The notes: generated by a model from the sequence alone, not told the origin. A stretch of 64,000 bases of DNA from Endomychus coccineus (GCA_958510875.1 OY294067.1:277556742-277620741); one strand, 5' to 3'; shown: positions 1-11,600, numbered from the stretch's first letter. Made by a program: numbers and translations.

Positions 1-267
1 ACTCTGTACCAATATATAAATAGTAAATACAACCTAGATCATAGATCTTTTGTTAAGCATTTAAGTAATGGTAAGCTAGTAAGCTTTCTCATCTGGCAAA
101 ATAGTGAAAATAGACTATATATTAAATCAGGATGTTTTATTTTGTAGGAATACAGTGATGAATATCACAATGAGAAATCAAATAGCACTGATGCAAGTCC
201 CAGAAGGGTAGGAAGTAAATTACTCAGAACGTCCAGCATACAAGAAGAATTATTAACCGCTCCTTGA
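1..267 (+). CDS. 3' end of an unidentified protein-coding gene (partial)
   Basis: Two exons can be joined in frame. The first is open from base 1 to 78 and is followed by a GTAAGC donor. A 69-bp intron ends in TTTTGTAG, and the second exon (148-267) ends in TGA. The tail is hydrophilic and Ser/Arg/Glu-rich, with the stretch RRVGSKLLRTSSIQEELL near the C-terminus. A nearer GTAAGC at base 71 would give an immediate stop after splicing, so the donor at 79 is preferred. The start of the gene lies left of the window. I do not recognise the family. The C-terminus is probably an extended, possibly phosphorylated tail (RTSS context), which is inference. The gene converges on the SLX9-like gene about 440 bp downstream. 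Confidence 0.5.
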
Positions 268-703
268 GATTAACCTGTTCTGATATATAGTTAATATTAT
301 TATCACAACTACTAAAACTGGTTCCTTACTCTGACGATCATGTTTGTATAACAATTTTCAGTTAACATTTTTGTTGAAATATTTTTCATTAACTAATTTT
401 AAGGTTACTTATAAGAAACATATGTTAAAGACTCGAATATATTTATTTCAATAAAAAATAATGAATCAATATCATAACCTATCTTTCTTATTCCCAGTCA
501 TTAAAAATAGGCAATGTCAAGAATAACAACTATGTAAGAAGTTCTGGAGACAATCAAATCTACAAATGTAATGATGTTAAGGAAATATTATCTATAGTAG
601 ATAAAATGATTTCCGATTTTACTTAATTATTTTATTATAAATCTAATAAACATGGTTAGATACATACATAATTTAAAGTACATATATCATTTATTGACCT
701 CTT
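268..703. other. Convergent intergenic spacer
   Basis: AT-rich spacer between two convergent genes, likely holding both 3' UTRs. An AATAAA-like sequence on the + strand near 450 could end the upstream transcript. No repeat or coding signal is seen. Confidence 0.4.
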
Positions 704-1288
704 TCAACTGCCATGTTCTGCTACAACAGTGAATGGATCTTTTTTCAACTTCACTTTTTTCAAAATTTGCTTGTAGAGATTCACATTTTTTAAGGTATTC
801 TTCTTTCGTTTTGATGCTTTATCAGTTCCTCTCAGTTTTGTTCGTTCATTTGTTATTTTAGAATGTTTATTCAACGTGAGGTCTCTTAAAAAAGGAGTAA
901 TCTTTTCATCCAGACTATTAGTATTTTTGGTTGTTGTACGTTGGTTTTTAAATTCTTTCTTAAATTGATTCAGAGTATCTATTTTCCTGAGCAACAATTG
1001 TCGACGTAATTTAACTTTATCTTTTTTTGGCAACACTTTCCCATCACCTATTCGAGACTTCATTGATTTGTAAGATTTAATGCTTTGTGTATCATCGCCA
1101 CCATCTGTTATTTGATAAAGTAAACTAGAAATGTCTATCTCCAACCCTTCAAAGGTATTCACCTTTTCTACAATCGGTAATGGCAATTCTGATGGTGATG
1201 CATTTACCCCTTGAATATTCCTCTTTTTCTCTTTCACTGATGATGGGGAAAGATGAAATTTTGTGCGATTCCTTTTCTGTTTACCCAT
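704..1288 (-). CDS. Ribosome biogenesis protein SLX9/FAM207A-like
   Basis: Intronless 194-residue reading frame, ATG at 1286-1288 and TGA at 704-706. The protein is very basic. Its middle (about residues 87-110) has the motif LPKKDKVKLRRQLLLRKID, which matches the hallmark LPKKEKxKLRRExxLxKI segment of metazoan FAM207A, the homologue of yeast Slx9. The N-terminus MGKQKRNR is also typical of this nucleolar family, and the C-terminus is a Lys-rich run. The family acts in pre-40S ribosome assembly and export; activity here is inferred. Length is close to that of animal homologues (about 200-230 residues). There is no signal peptide or membrane segment. Confidence 0.75.
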   Translation of the reverse strand: MGKQKRNRTKFHLSPSSVKEKKRNIQGVNASPSELPLPIVEKVNTFEGLEIDISSLLYQITDGGDDTQSIKSYKSMKSRIGDGKVLPKKDKVKLRRQLLLRKIDTLNQFKKEFKNQRTTTKNTNSLDEKITPFLRDLTLNKHSKITNERTKLRGTDKASKRKKNTLKNVNLYKQILKKVKLKKDPFTVVAEHGS

Positions 1289-1446
1289 TATTAGAATGCT
1301 GTTATGGTCAATTCACTGACATATATATAATATAATAACCTAAAATGAGGTTAGTTCTTCTTCTTCTTAATATTACTTTGGCCTTTACACTTTGATAATT
1401 GGCCAGTACAATTTATTCCAATTTAATTTCCTAATCCCAATTACAA
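1289..1446. other. Upstream region of the SLX9-like gene
   Basis: About 160 bp between the start codon and a MITE, presumably carrying the promoter of the minus-strand gene. No defined core element was recognised. Confidence 0.3.
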
Positions 1447-1454
1447 GTAGAGAT

Positions 1455-1877
1455 CACGGTCGTATACACAGGTCTGGAAACTCTATGGTTGATTTGAGTC
1501 TCTTACGGGTCGCCTAACTCGTAGTCCCTCGCTCAGTCACCAGCTAGCGCTTGGATCACGAAGTGGTAAAACGATTTCTATCCGGAATCGCAAGCATCCA
1601 CTTTTTTCGCATTTCCGCATCTTTCGGCACTTTGAAAACAGAAGTTTCTTGCTTTACACTTTTGTACTCCGTTTTGCATTTCGGCACAATGCACAATTCC
1701 GTAATTTGTTTCTAAAAACGCAGGTATTCCTTGTGTTGACAAGTCAACTAACAGTTGTCAGAAAATACTCCTACGTGACGACTTTTGGTACTACACTACG
1801 GACCAGTCGACGCTTAGCGGACTCACTGCTCACATAGGAAACAACCTAGAGTTTCCAGACCTGTGTATACGACCGTG
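1455..1877. mobile_element. MITE, family 1 long form (A), complete copy
   Basis: A 423-bp element with perfect inverted termini of about 31 bp that begin CACGGTCGTATACACAGG and end with the reverse complement. It is flanked by identical 8-bp duplications GTAGAGAT (1447-1454 and 1878-1885). An 8-bp duplication points to a hAT- or P-type transposase; none is encoded here. Near-identical relatives occur at 43018, and more diverged or shorter ones at 35546, 41518, 42104 and 43454. An internal open frame (1649-1837) recurs in the 43018 copy only because the copies are similar. Confidence 0.9.
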
Positions 1878-1984
1878 GTAGAGATACATTAATGAGAGAA
1901 GGTTGACATAGATATTACATATATAATATCTATGGTTGATAGTAAAATCACAAAAGATATCAACTCTGTGGTAAAATACTGAAA

Positions 1985-2400
1985 ATAAAAATACGCTGTT
2001 TGATAGAAAAATGAAGTCGGCAGGTCTCTAGCTTGACAATAAAGGGGTGACTAGTTTGTGCTCATCTATTCCGCTTATCTGGAATCTCTGGTGGTAGAAC
2101 AACATACATGATTTCTGATGAAACTGACCATGGAAATATCTATAGGAAAGGGAGAGATCTCCCACCTTTCTACGATGTTCTAAAGAGGGCAATGAACACG
2201 TAAATGTAACATGACATGAATCAGACGAATAGTTATCTTCTGGATAGAATCCAAGAATTTCAGCGTATGTTTGGGTGCTGAACTCCAAACATGTGAACAG
2301 TACTCTCCGACAGGTCAAATCTGTGCTTTGTAGATTATGAGGAGTGCAGGGATGTAAAGTAGCTCTTGGCACTACAAACTGTAGTGTTTGTTATGCTTGT
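1985..2400 (-). mobile_element. Non-LTR retrotransposon 3' fragment (jockey/CR1-like ORF2 end)
   Basis: On the minus strand this encodes the last part of ORF2 and the start of the 3' UTR. Visible motifs are SLPSLEHRRKVGDLSLSYRY and, further on, the frame-shifted counterpart of the segment TSFFYRTAKLWNSL. The same family is present on the + strand at 49955-50875, where the last residues and stop can be seen. The copy has frameshifts and is 5'-truncated, so it is dead. Confidence 0.7.
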
Positions 2401-3068
2401 TTAGAAACATGGATGAATTTTTAGAATTTCAGATACATCGATTAGTACTTTGATAAACAAATAAAAATACCATTACTTTGCAATACAACTAACTTCATTA
2501 AATTGTTGATTACACTGAACTTGAACAGTAGTTTATTTTCAAAATTGCAATCAACCTTTTAATATAGTGATATTCAACAAGGTATTTGTATTTTATTTAA
2601 TTAAAATGAAATACCACAAAGTAACAGAACAACTGAATCCATTTTCCAGTAGTTTACGTTTTATCATAACAAAAAGGTTCTTTCAGAATACTGCCAAACT
2701 GTGGTGTATTTTCAAATACATACATATAAGTAACAATATTAATGGCTTTGATTGCTCAAGATATGACTGGTTGTTAAATATACCTTGACCTAAACATAAG
2801 ATAATCATTGTGATTATTGTTCAATAAGAATATTGAGTTCCTCATATGGATCCACAAGTTCATTTACGCTTATAGCCTGGAGATACCAAATATTTCAAGG
2901 GTACATTTATACCAATTGAAACTAACATAAAATTCCTCAACAATGGATTAATTTGATTCGGAGGAAATTACTACTCTATATAGTATGATATACCAACATT
3001 ACCATTATTAAATATCAAAATGATTTTATTTCCCAATGATGAATGAGAATTTTATAAATACAATTTGT
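2401..3068. other. Intergenic, no gene seen
   Basis: AT-rich DNA downstream of the MOZART2-like gene. It probably includes that gene's 3' UTR. Short open frames here lack any coding character. Confidence 0.35.
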
Positions 3069-3345
3069 TTATACTGATCGTCTACTTCCTTTTAGGGATT
3101 TCTTGAATAATAGATATATGGTTTCAGGATGGACTCCCATATTTAGCATTTCGATGATTATTCTATAAAGTAGAAAGAATTTGTGAATCTTGTAACCAAA
3201 GTGGTTTAGAATTAGAATAGTACCTGAAAATACGCGGATTCATGTAGATTCCAGCTAGCTGGGATAAATGCTGTAATTCATCCTGATGAGGGCGCAAACT
3301 TCCTACTTTCTTGGTTCCTCCTTCTGCCTTGGTCGGCATCTTCAT
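3069..3345 (-). CDS. MOZART2-like mitotic-spindle organising protein (MZT2)
   Basis: Two exons on the minus strand: 3224-3345 (40 codons plus 2 nt, donor GTACTA) and 3069-3162 (acceptor TTTATAG, ending TAA). They join in phase to give 71 residues. The core runs DELQHLSQLAGIYMNPRIFR, continues RIIIEMLNMGVHPETIYLLF, and ends in a short basic tail. This matches the pattern of vertebrate MZT2 (ELYELAQAAGGGIDPDVFK followed by a helix of the type LLKLNVAPLAVFQMLK). MZT2 is a small helical protein of the gamma-tubulin ring complex. The gene is shorter than human MZT2 because the long C-terminal tail is absent. A second ATG three codons in (MPTK) is an alternative start. The family assignment rests on recalled pattern similarity, not on a search. 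Confidence 0.68.
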
Positions 3346-3543
3346 ATATAAATAAAATTTTTCTTCAATAATTCTACAAATTGTAATTAACCAAACGGCA
3401 ATAAATATTTATTTTACAAAATTTTGCCAGTCATAGAATGACTCCCATTTTATAGTATCTAATCTATGAAGACACTCTTATTGTCTATGACAACTGCACT
3501 GTTAGTACTACCATAGATATTTTAGATAAGTACATAAGTATAT

Positions 3544-3860
3544 AGGCTTGGTATCGTGTCCCCCATCCATATAGTGAATATATGCTTGCGGCGAGCGAAT
3601 TAACCGTTGATATACCGAATTCAATATACAAACTGCATTGGTTGATGTATCCTAGGTAACTATAATGATTTCGAAACATGCGGAAATTTTTTTTAATTTT
3701 CATATTTTTTGTTTTTCCTTGCCCTTGAACACATGTATGATTAAAGTGCATGTAATTGATTGTTGTTCCTTCATTGAACAAGTATTCAATTTCCCTTCAA
3801 TTGAAAACATGTATTTATAAGGTGCATGTACACTTGGTTGGGGGCACGATACCTGGTCTA
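3544..3860. mobile_element. MITE with GGTATCGTG termini
   Basis: Imperfect inverted termini: left AGGCTTGGTATCGTGTCCCC, right complement AGACCAGGTATCGTGCCCCC. A related sequence (shared stretch around GGCGAACGAATTAACTGTTG, and the sub-terminal GTGCATGTACA) recurs at 25268-25510 and again next door at about 4050-4105. No clear target duplication was found. Confidence 0.6.
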
Positions 3861-4501
3861 CAGGCGTTCGTCATAAATGTAATATCTAAGAATGCTATTT
3901 GAAGTTTCATTAGTGAAGGTCACCACAATCCCTCAGCTATTCAAAACGGTTCAGCCGGCGCATATGTAGGAGTAATATACATTGTATACTTGTATAAAGT
4001 AGGAGTCTTTGAAAGTTTGATGTAATTCATTGATATTCTTTTTTCATGTACTAGTGAAGTGCATGTACAATCGGGTGGGAGGTATCACGCTTGACTAATA
4101 GCCTCTCGTGGAAAATGGAATTCTGAATTTCCATCAACTTCATTCGGGTCTTCTTTTTCCATCCCATCTATAGGTAAAATAAGGTCAGTTCCATTCATTC
4201 TAGACTTCTTGGATAGTACTCAAAGATTCTAAATATCAATAGAATTATAAAATCTTCAATTGTTCATCACTGAAATCAGCGTGAACTTTGTAATATATCT
4301 CTAGGAAATATACTCTTCTATTTCTTTTGAATGTTCGATGATCTATATTATATTAGCACAGAGCGAACCTAATTTCTGGTATTAGGTTATATATTTCCGT
4401 ATTTCCGATTGTCATTCAGAAAACTGTGACTTGTATTTTCTTCGACGTTTAGTTGTTTTCATTGTATTTGTGAATTTATAAAAAGGAAAGCAATTCTAAT
4501 T
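3861..4501. other. Intergenic; second GTGCATGTACA end and PSMB1 upstream region
   Basis: The first 250 bp ends in a sequence (GTGCATGTACAATCGGGTGG at about 4071, then GGTATCACGC) that resembles the right end of the preceding MITE, so a second decayed unit is likely. The last ~200 bp should hold the promoter and 5' UTR of the proteasome gene. Confidence 0.4.
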
Positions 4502-5259
4502 ATGGCTTTAGCTGTGGACAATATCAGACCTCATTTTATCGACTATTCAACACCAATGCAACGGCAATTCAGCCCGTACGCCGATAACGGAGGGTAAGAC
4601 TCTTCTATAATTTTGTTGTAATCCAATCTAATGTAAACAATTTTAGGAGTATTGTTGCAATTGCTGGAGATGATTATGTTGTTATTGGAGCAGATACACG
4701 TCTAAGTACTGGTTTTTCAATTTATACTAGGAATCAGAATAAACTGTTTCGATTATCTGACACTACAGTTTTGGGGTGCTCTGGTTGCTGGTGTGATACA
4801 TTAACTCTCACTCGTATTCTTACTGCTCGTATGCAGATGTATGAACAGGAGCATAACAAACTGATGTCAACACCAGCTTGTGCACAAATGTTATCTACGA
4901 TGTTGTATTACAAACGATTCTTTCCATACTACATTTCCAATGTCCTTGTTGGTTTAGATCCGGAAGGTAAAGGATGTATTTACAGTTATGATCCGATTGG
5001 TCACTGTGAAAGATCTAGCTATAGGGCTGGAGGATCAGCTGGTGCATTACTCCAACCTCTTTTAGATAATCAAATAGGTTTAAAGAACATGCAAAATGTT
5101 AAAGTTGCACCATTGCCAGTGGACAAAGCTCTGTCTGTTTTGAAAGATACGTTCATATCTGCTGCAGAAAGAGATATTTATACTGGAGATTCCATTAACA
5201 TCAATATCATCACCAAGGATGGTATTAAAGAAGAAAAGTTTGAATTGAGAAAAGATTAG
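4502..5259 (+). CDS. Prosbeta6: 20S proteasome subunit beta type-1 (beta6)
   Basis: Two exons, 4502-4593 and 4647-5259, separated by a 53-bp GTAAG...TTTTAG intron, join in phase to give 234 residues, the normal length for PSMB1. Family motifs: FSPYADNGG before the core; AIAGDDYVVIGADTRLSTGF; FFPYYISNVLVGLDPEGKG; AGGSAGALLQPLLDNQIG; and FISAAERDIYTGD near the C-terminus. PSMB1 is a non-catalytic beta subunit of the 20S core particle: it has the Ntn-hydrolase fold but no processed N-terminal Thr. It acts in the cytosol and nucleus in protein turnover. The reading frame is intact. Confidence 0.95.
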
Positions 5260-6329
5260 TTTCTAGTAATAATATTGTATTTTAAATTTTTACACAATAC
5301 ATACTACCTATCATTTCAGATATTGACTTTTTTCAAAGATCCTTTAATTAATTATTAACTGATCTAGATGGTAGGTGTTAAATTACACTTAGTTTATGAA
5401 ATCAATCAAAGTTCACACTATGAATATACAGTTTATATACTCTGAAGTTTCGACTTTTACCAGATGAGAACAGGTAAAACATATTTTAAGAAAAAAGTTG
5501 TTGGATGTTACCATGTTGGGTTTTTTGTTCAAATAGTTTCTCCAAATAAACTATTCATAAATCCATATCCTCACTCCTGCATTAGCCGAGATTATTGAAC
5601 TAGTGTACATGGAATGTATTAATAGTTCTTGAAGCTTGCATAGGCAAAACGTCAAACATTCAAGTGGAAATCTGCAGCCTGTTATAAAAATGTTTAACTA
5701 AGCTCTTAGTTATCACTCAAAAATCTCATTCGAAGGAAGTCAATCAGTAGCATATATCACAAGACAATCACAGTTTAGAAGAAAATACTTCAAGAATGGA
5801 AATGATTTGTCAGTTATTTCATCATATTTCATTTTAAATAAATAAAAATACAGTTACTTAATAATTTATTTAATTTTTTTAAACACTGTTAGTCATATTG
5901 AACGTTGAAAGCTAGGACGAAGTCTCTTTTTATTGAGATTCTGAGGGCCATCAACCTCGAAAGGTTATAAAAATAACTTATCAACATGATAAAGAGAAAA
6001 TGTTAGTCCTTTTGTGGTCTAAACTGAAAATTTTCAATTATCAATAAATGCAGGTGTGTATACTGTAATAAAAGAATGATATTTCATCATAACTACATTT
6101 ATTGAATTTAGAGCCCCTTTAATTCAAGCTTTTGTTTTAATTTGTTTTAAGACTTGTGATCTCTACATTCAGATTCACAGAAATGAAGCATTATTATTCA
6201 ATTACCGAAAATTACTTGCTCTTTGGAGTATAATAGCCAATAATGATCAAATGGTACTAGATTCAGGACATTTGTATCATAATAAAGATTCTTACCCAGG
6301 TATGAAATATATAAATTCTCGGGAAATAG
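5260..6329. other. Intergenic after the proteasome gene
   Basis: Contains the 3' UTR of the proteasome gene, then AT-rich DNA. The string GGGTTTTTTGTTCAAATAG at about 5518 recurs at about 40802, which hints at a dispersed repeat. Nothing else is recognised. Confidence 0.35.
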
Positions 6330-6743
6330 GTCCCATTAGCACTTATGTTTCATATTTTAGTCTGCGTACGTTTCGGTCTCACGACCATCATCAGAAGACT
6401 TATTATTTCAATAACCTGTTTACTTAGAACTAATTGTATCAACCCAAAGCGTTCTTATCGCACCAATTTCGTTTAAAATGCGAACGTCGCCGAAACGAAC
6501 AGAAACACGAAATCGAAATTGTAACACAACAACAAATTGTAACATTGTTGCGTTACAATTTCGAGTTTCTGTTCGTTTCGGCGACGTTCGCATTTTAAAC
6601 GAAATTGGTGCGATAAGGACGCTTTGTGTTGATACAATTAGTTCTAAGTAATCACGTTATTGAAATAATAAGTTTTCTGATGATGGTCGTGAGACCGAAA
6701 CATACGTAAAGACTAAAATATAAAACATAAGTGTTAATGTGAC
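6330..6743. repeat. Large palindrome (foldback element)
   Basis: Two arms of about 195-200 bp are inverted copies of each other around a centre near 6540, with only a short AACA-rich spacer. The outer ends are GTCCCATTAGCACTTATG and the complement GTCACATTAACACTTATG. Inside each arm are the strings CGTTTCGGTCTCACGACCAT and CGAAATTGGTGCGATAAG or their complements. The arms differ at a few positions, so the palindrome is old enough to have drifted. No coding content is seen. It is probably a foldback MITE. Confidence 0.85.
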
Positions 6744-7395
6744 ATTTGTATCAATAGAAATATAATTATTCTGAAACTAATATCCTATGACGACAAAATT
6801 GATGAAAAATCAAAAAATTTGAATGATATGCTTATCTAACAAAGTCCATATGTGTGTGTTAGGAAGAATATTTCAATAAATCTATTACTTTATTATTTAA
6901 AATTTGAATTGAGATTCATTCCTTCCAGTTATCAGACATGCTTATTGAATTTTATTTACTGTTTTATCAGAAGTGCTTCATACAAACAATAGCTTTTTGT
7001 TTTCTAATTAACGCATTTATTAATACACAGTTATTTGCTCAAATTTTATTATAGTTCAAGTTGTTTAATAACCCTACAATAAACTCAATAGTATCACCAT
7101 ATTGCGAAATTATTGTAATGAACAGAAAAGGAATCCCTATAGACTAGTACATACAAATTAATGATTCACCCTTTGAAAACTATTATTTGCAAGTTTAGAA
7201 CAGAAATTGTCTTCACCTTTTGAAAAATTGTTATATAACCTTGGATTCTATTTTAGGATGTACGAAATACAATTAATTTAGTGTACAAATCATCGTTGAA
7301 TTGAAGAAACCAAAGGGTTCACAGTAAATGCAGGGATTAAACCTAGACAAGTTTGAGATGTTTGAAAATATGTATAGTTCCCCCCGGGACCTGAT
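6744..7395. other. Intergenic, downstream of MBF1
   Basis: AT-rich DNA that should include the MBF1 3' UTR. No repeat or gene was recognised. Confidence 0.35.
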
Positions 7396-7915
7396 CTACT
7401 TTCTGTCACCAGGGGGTGCACCGGCTCTATGTTCTTTTCCTCGTTGTTCTTTCCCACGTAGTTGTTCTTTGCCACGTAACTTTATTCCGAGAGCTCTTTC
7501 TATCTTGCCAATGATTATGTTGTTAGGAATTCCTCTACCTGCCTCATAATCAGTTATAATTTGTGGTTTCTCATTAATTTTAGTTGCTAATTCCTTTTGG
7601 CTCATACCTTTAGACTGACGGCCTTGCTGGATTAACTTGCCTAGGTCAAGTGAGACAGTTTCATGTTTCAATTCCTCAGTCTCTCTATCCAATTTTGCTG
7701 TATTTTTTGTCGCGACATGTTGCTTATTACTTCCTGCTCCCCCTAAATCAAACAATTTTACTAAAGAAAACATGATATTTACAGTTCTTACATTTCAACT
7801 GGGTATCTACTGCTACTCCTTGACGGCGAGCAGCATTAATCGCCTGCTCGCTTTTCATAGTAGAAGCCTTTGGAGCCCTTTTCTTCAATACGGTTACTGT
7901 ATCCCAGTCTGACAT
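7396..7915 (-). CDS. mbf1: Multiprotein bridging factor 1 (MBF1/EDF1)
   Basis: Two exons on the minus strand: 7792-7915 (starting [12 protein letters not shown]) and 7396-7742, separated by a 49-bp GTAAGA...TTTAG intron. They join in phase through a split Trp codon to give 156 residues. The N-terminal MBF1 domain includes [18 protein letters not shown] and [20 protein letters not shown]. The cro/C1-type helix-turn-helix follows: [20 protein letters not shown], then [10 protein letters not shown] and [15 protein letters not shown]1 is a transcriptional co-activator that bridges bZIP or nuclear-receptor factors to TBP, and it also acts in ribosome quality control. The C-terminus is longer than the usual ~146-residue form: RGKE is repeated three times before the final APPGDRK. 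The retained intron shows this is the gene itself rather than a retrocopy. Confidence 0.95.
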
Positions 7916-8270
7916 TGTTTATTTAGTGTAGTACAATGATTTTTATATTATAATTGCGAAAGTATAAACGTGAGAGATCACCAAAATAACGAAGTTAGCC
8001 ACCTACCGACGTTGGAATATCTAGGGCTGAAAACTATGTAAAAATTAACAACTTTTTGATATAATTCTTATTATCTATTCCTGAATATATTATGAAGTTC
8101 TAAGATTGCAAAATTAATTCTAATTCCTGAAGAGCCCTTTATAGTCTATTATAAGATTAACGAAAACGAAATATTTTTTTAAGTTGCCAGTTAGTTGAAT
8201 TCATAGATAAGTTGAAAACATATTTAGATTGAACTCTACGGTTTCATGTTCCGGAAGAAGAAGTAGGGTG
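7916..8270. promoter_or_regulatory. Divergent promoter region between MBF1 and the PEP-like gene
   Basis: About 350 bp separates the MBF1 start codon from the transcribed 5' region of the + strand gene. Both are housekeeping-type genes read outward, so a shared bidirectional promoter is likely. No TATA box, initiator or other core element was identified with confidence. Confidence 0.4.
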
Positions 8271-8635
8271 AAACAGGATGCTACGTCACGCTTGCACAAG
8301 TTATCTTTGGTTGTTTTCGTAGCTGTCGGCCATTTGCCGGTCGACGTTATTCTTGGTGAAGGCGTCATTGGAGATTTCTAGAGTATATTTTAGTTTCGAC
8401 GAAAATAACTGTTTTATCGTCCATATATTCAACGTTGTGATCAGTTTAATTCATATAGTGTGTTTATATTATCCAGTGTTGGTAAGTATTTAGCAATAAT
8501 GAAGATTTAAGTATAAACAGAATATCCAACTTCCACCTAAAGAGGACATATTGTTGTCTGTGGCGGCGTCTGTTTCATATTCATAATTTATCTTAATAAT
8601 TCTGATTTCTTCTTGATATATGTAGTTCACTAGTC

Positions 8636-11600
8636 ATGGCTAACAGAAGAATGGGCGGAATGGGTAACAGAGGCGGAAATCGTTCATTTTCTCAACATCA
8701 ACCGTTTCAAGGAAATGTCAGTCCTTGGCAAGGAAATATGTCAAATAACTTGAATCAGGGGCTGATAAATCAATTATCAAATCCTCAACAGCTTGCTCTA
8801 GCTTTGTCTAGCTTACTGCAACCTCAGCAGCAACAAATGAACAATCCACCATCGTTACTTTCTTTGAATGCATCCCCAGGTTTTCCTAACCAAGACCATG
8901 ATCTTAATCGATTTGGTAACAGAGGCCGATCTGATTTTAGACGACACGAGCCTTACAATAAGGTATGATTATTAGTTATTTCAGTTATTCTAGCATCTAG
9001 CACATTCTTGGCCTCTCTCTTGTACCTATAAAATGCCATAAATTCATGTCTGCTGACAACTATTCTTCTATTTAACTAAATTATTATTCTGTTTATCGTT
9101 GTATTAATTTTATAGGTGGAGAGTTGTATCCCCAATTAATTTTTACTATATTACTGAGTTGCCTCAAGTGTTTATAATGACTATGATGGTGTATTCCAGT
9201 ATTTTATCTTATTGTATTTTTATAGAAATCAAAAGTACTTATCTAATCCTGCAGAAAAGCAAATTTTCAAAGAATTTTTTCAATTCAAACAATTGGGTAA
9301 AACTTTTCATTCTGCAGTTTCCTACACATTTATTTTTGTTAATTATTATGTCTACAATCTTGTTAATTGTATATTCTACCTTTATCCAAACCACAAGGGG
9401 TAAAATATATTAATATTTTCTGTAAAGAAGTTATATATCCATGGAACAATCCAGTTCAAGAACATCTATTTACATGATGTTATTAAAAATATGCAAGTTG
9501 AAAACCTTTGTGGTCAATATTCGTCAACTTCTTTTCCTTAAAAATTGGAGTAAAATCTTTCATTTTAACTATTCTTATGAAAATGTTCTGCAATATACTG
9601 CATTTGAAAAATCATTGGAAACTACTGTTTGTAATTTATGGTAGCCTGTTTGACTTTGAAATGTGTGAATGCCAATCAACAATTAACATGTACAAACATC
9701 TAGGAAAAATATTTTCCAGGGATTGGATTTAAATAATATTGGTTGGTAATGGTAAGGATATTCTCTGTTTAAACTGGCTTGTATTTGTGTACCTAGATAT
9801 AATTGTAATATATAAGTATTGTGCAATTTTTTTGATATTGTAATATCTCCCAAAATTTTCTTCTACATGATCAGATCCAATTCCGTTCACTCAATTATTA
9901 AGCTTGTCTTTTGAGTTTGACACAGTTTCCTTTGAATACTTGCAAGAATTAAACAGAAAAGTCCAACACTAATGTGTTTCATTCCCCAAATAAAATGTAT
10001 CAAAATTGCATTTGCAATATTAAGAATCTTTCTGTTGTAAAGTATGTTTAGCAACAATTATCTTGCCTTGTTGTAAATGCCCAGTTGAACAATTCTATCT
10101 CAATTCTCAGATTAATACAACTGCTTTCAATCGGAATGTAAAAAGTTTTTATCATTCAATAATTTTATAGGGATCCTCTTGTGTCTGAGTAGTTGAAGAC
10201 AACAAAATTAACTATAATTTCAAGATTAAGCAGGTTTAACTGTTTAACTTCATTCATGTAAGTCTGTTCTAATCAGGCAGATGGTTCCTACAATAGCTTA
10301 CTACTGAAAAAATTCATATTCATCAAAAGAAGAATGAAACTATGATATGACAGTATATATATTTCTATATTGTGTAAACCTTAAAATGAATGTGGAATAA
10401 GTCCTAACTTATTAAACATTATCTTTGTAATGTATTTTTCTTATACTTCTTCAATTGTACCTCAAATTTTATATCTCAACTTGATTTCCCCATTTAAATT
10501 ACTTTGTTCTCATACTCTTTTTTGTTTTAACAGGTGTATTAGTTAATTATTGAGTTGATTTGTATTGTCTACTTTAATTTTTTCTTGAAAAATTCCTCCT
10601 CCCATAGTATGTTCTGAAATATTTTTGAGTCTTGACATACATAGCATTTACAAATCTTGTCTGGAGCCTCACATTCAGAACATTAAAAAAATCCTTTGTG
10701 CAATTTTTGTATATTTTTAGGTACAATTTAAATGCAGTTGCTTAGTGACCGTTAGAGTCACCTGAAATGTATTCTATGATTTAGAACTATTAAATTGATA
10801 CTGCAATGCTTTTTCATTTGATTATATTCTCTTACTTATGACTAAGGAAGACATTGCATAACTTTGACTATAAAGTAGTTGGTATATGTCAACAGCCAAA
10901 TTGTCACCAAGGCCCTCTGAGGGTGCTTTATCTTCGAGATCACGAATTTTTTTCGTAAATCGACATAATTTCTCCTCTTACCCCAGTTTCTGACAATAGT
11001 TCACTGAAACTGCTCATATACTGTAAAATTTGATGTTAATATCGATCAAGAACTATATTCAGAGGGTGCTGTGATTTGCATGATTCTATGCAAATGTTAT
11101 TCTGGAAAAAATATTTCCAGAAAGTAGGTACTATCTTTTGTTTTGTATTAAACTGAATTTAGATGTATGTTGTGCATGTTGTATTTCAAAAGGAGATTGT
11201 TTTTCATCCGATATTATTACCAATGATTATCTTGTGGATGTGATTCTAAGTTGTAGTTATTTCTCTTGAATTTATCATTGTAAAATTGGAAAGCTTTGTT
11301 CCTTCATTAACCGTTTTGTTGATCCAGGCGTTCAGAATTGTTTTTGTATCTTTAGAAATATTAATGTTGTCTATTTTGTAACAACAATCCTATAGAAGTA
11401 GTACTGATGGCAGATAGCAAATTGCAGGAACTTCAAGATTGATGTGATAACATGTAACATGATACCAACCCAGCACAAACGGAGAGTTGATTTTGAAGAA
11501 TATCATAAAACTAATTTCTGATGAAGAACGTTTCAGGCGAAATTTTATTCTAGTTCTATTTCGAACTAGATTTATATTTGTTTTGAACATGGAATTTTTA

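Noticed and set aside
1649..1837. Open frame inside the MITE that recurs (longer) at 43212-43496
   Set aside because: Its conservation follows from the near-identity of the MITE copies. It is not shared in frame by the other forms and has no domain features.
9159..9732. Cluster of Phe/Leu-rich short open frames
   Set aside because: They lie in an intron bounded by in-phase splice sites, have AT-driven composition and no domain.
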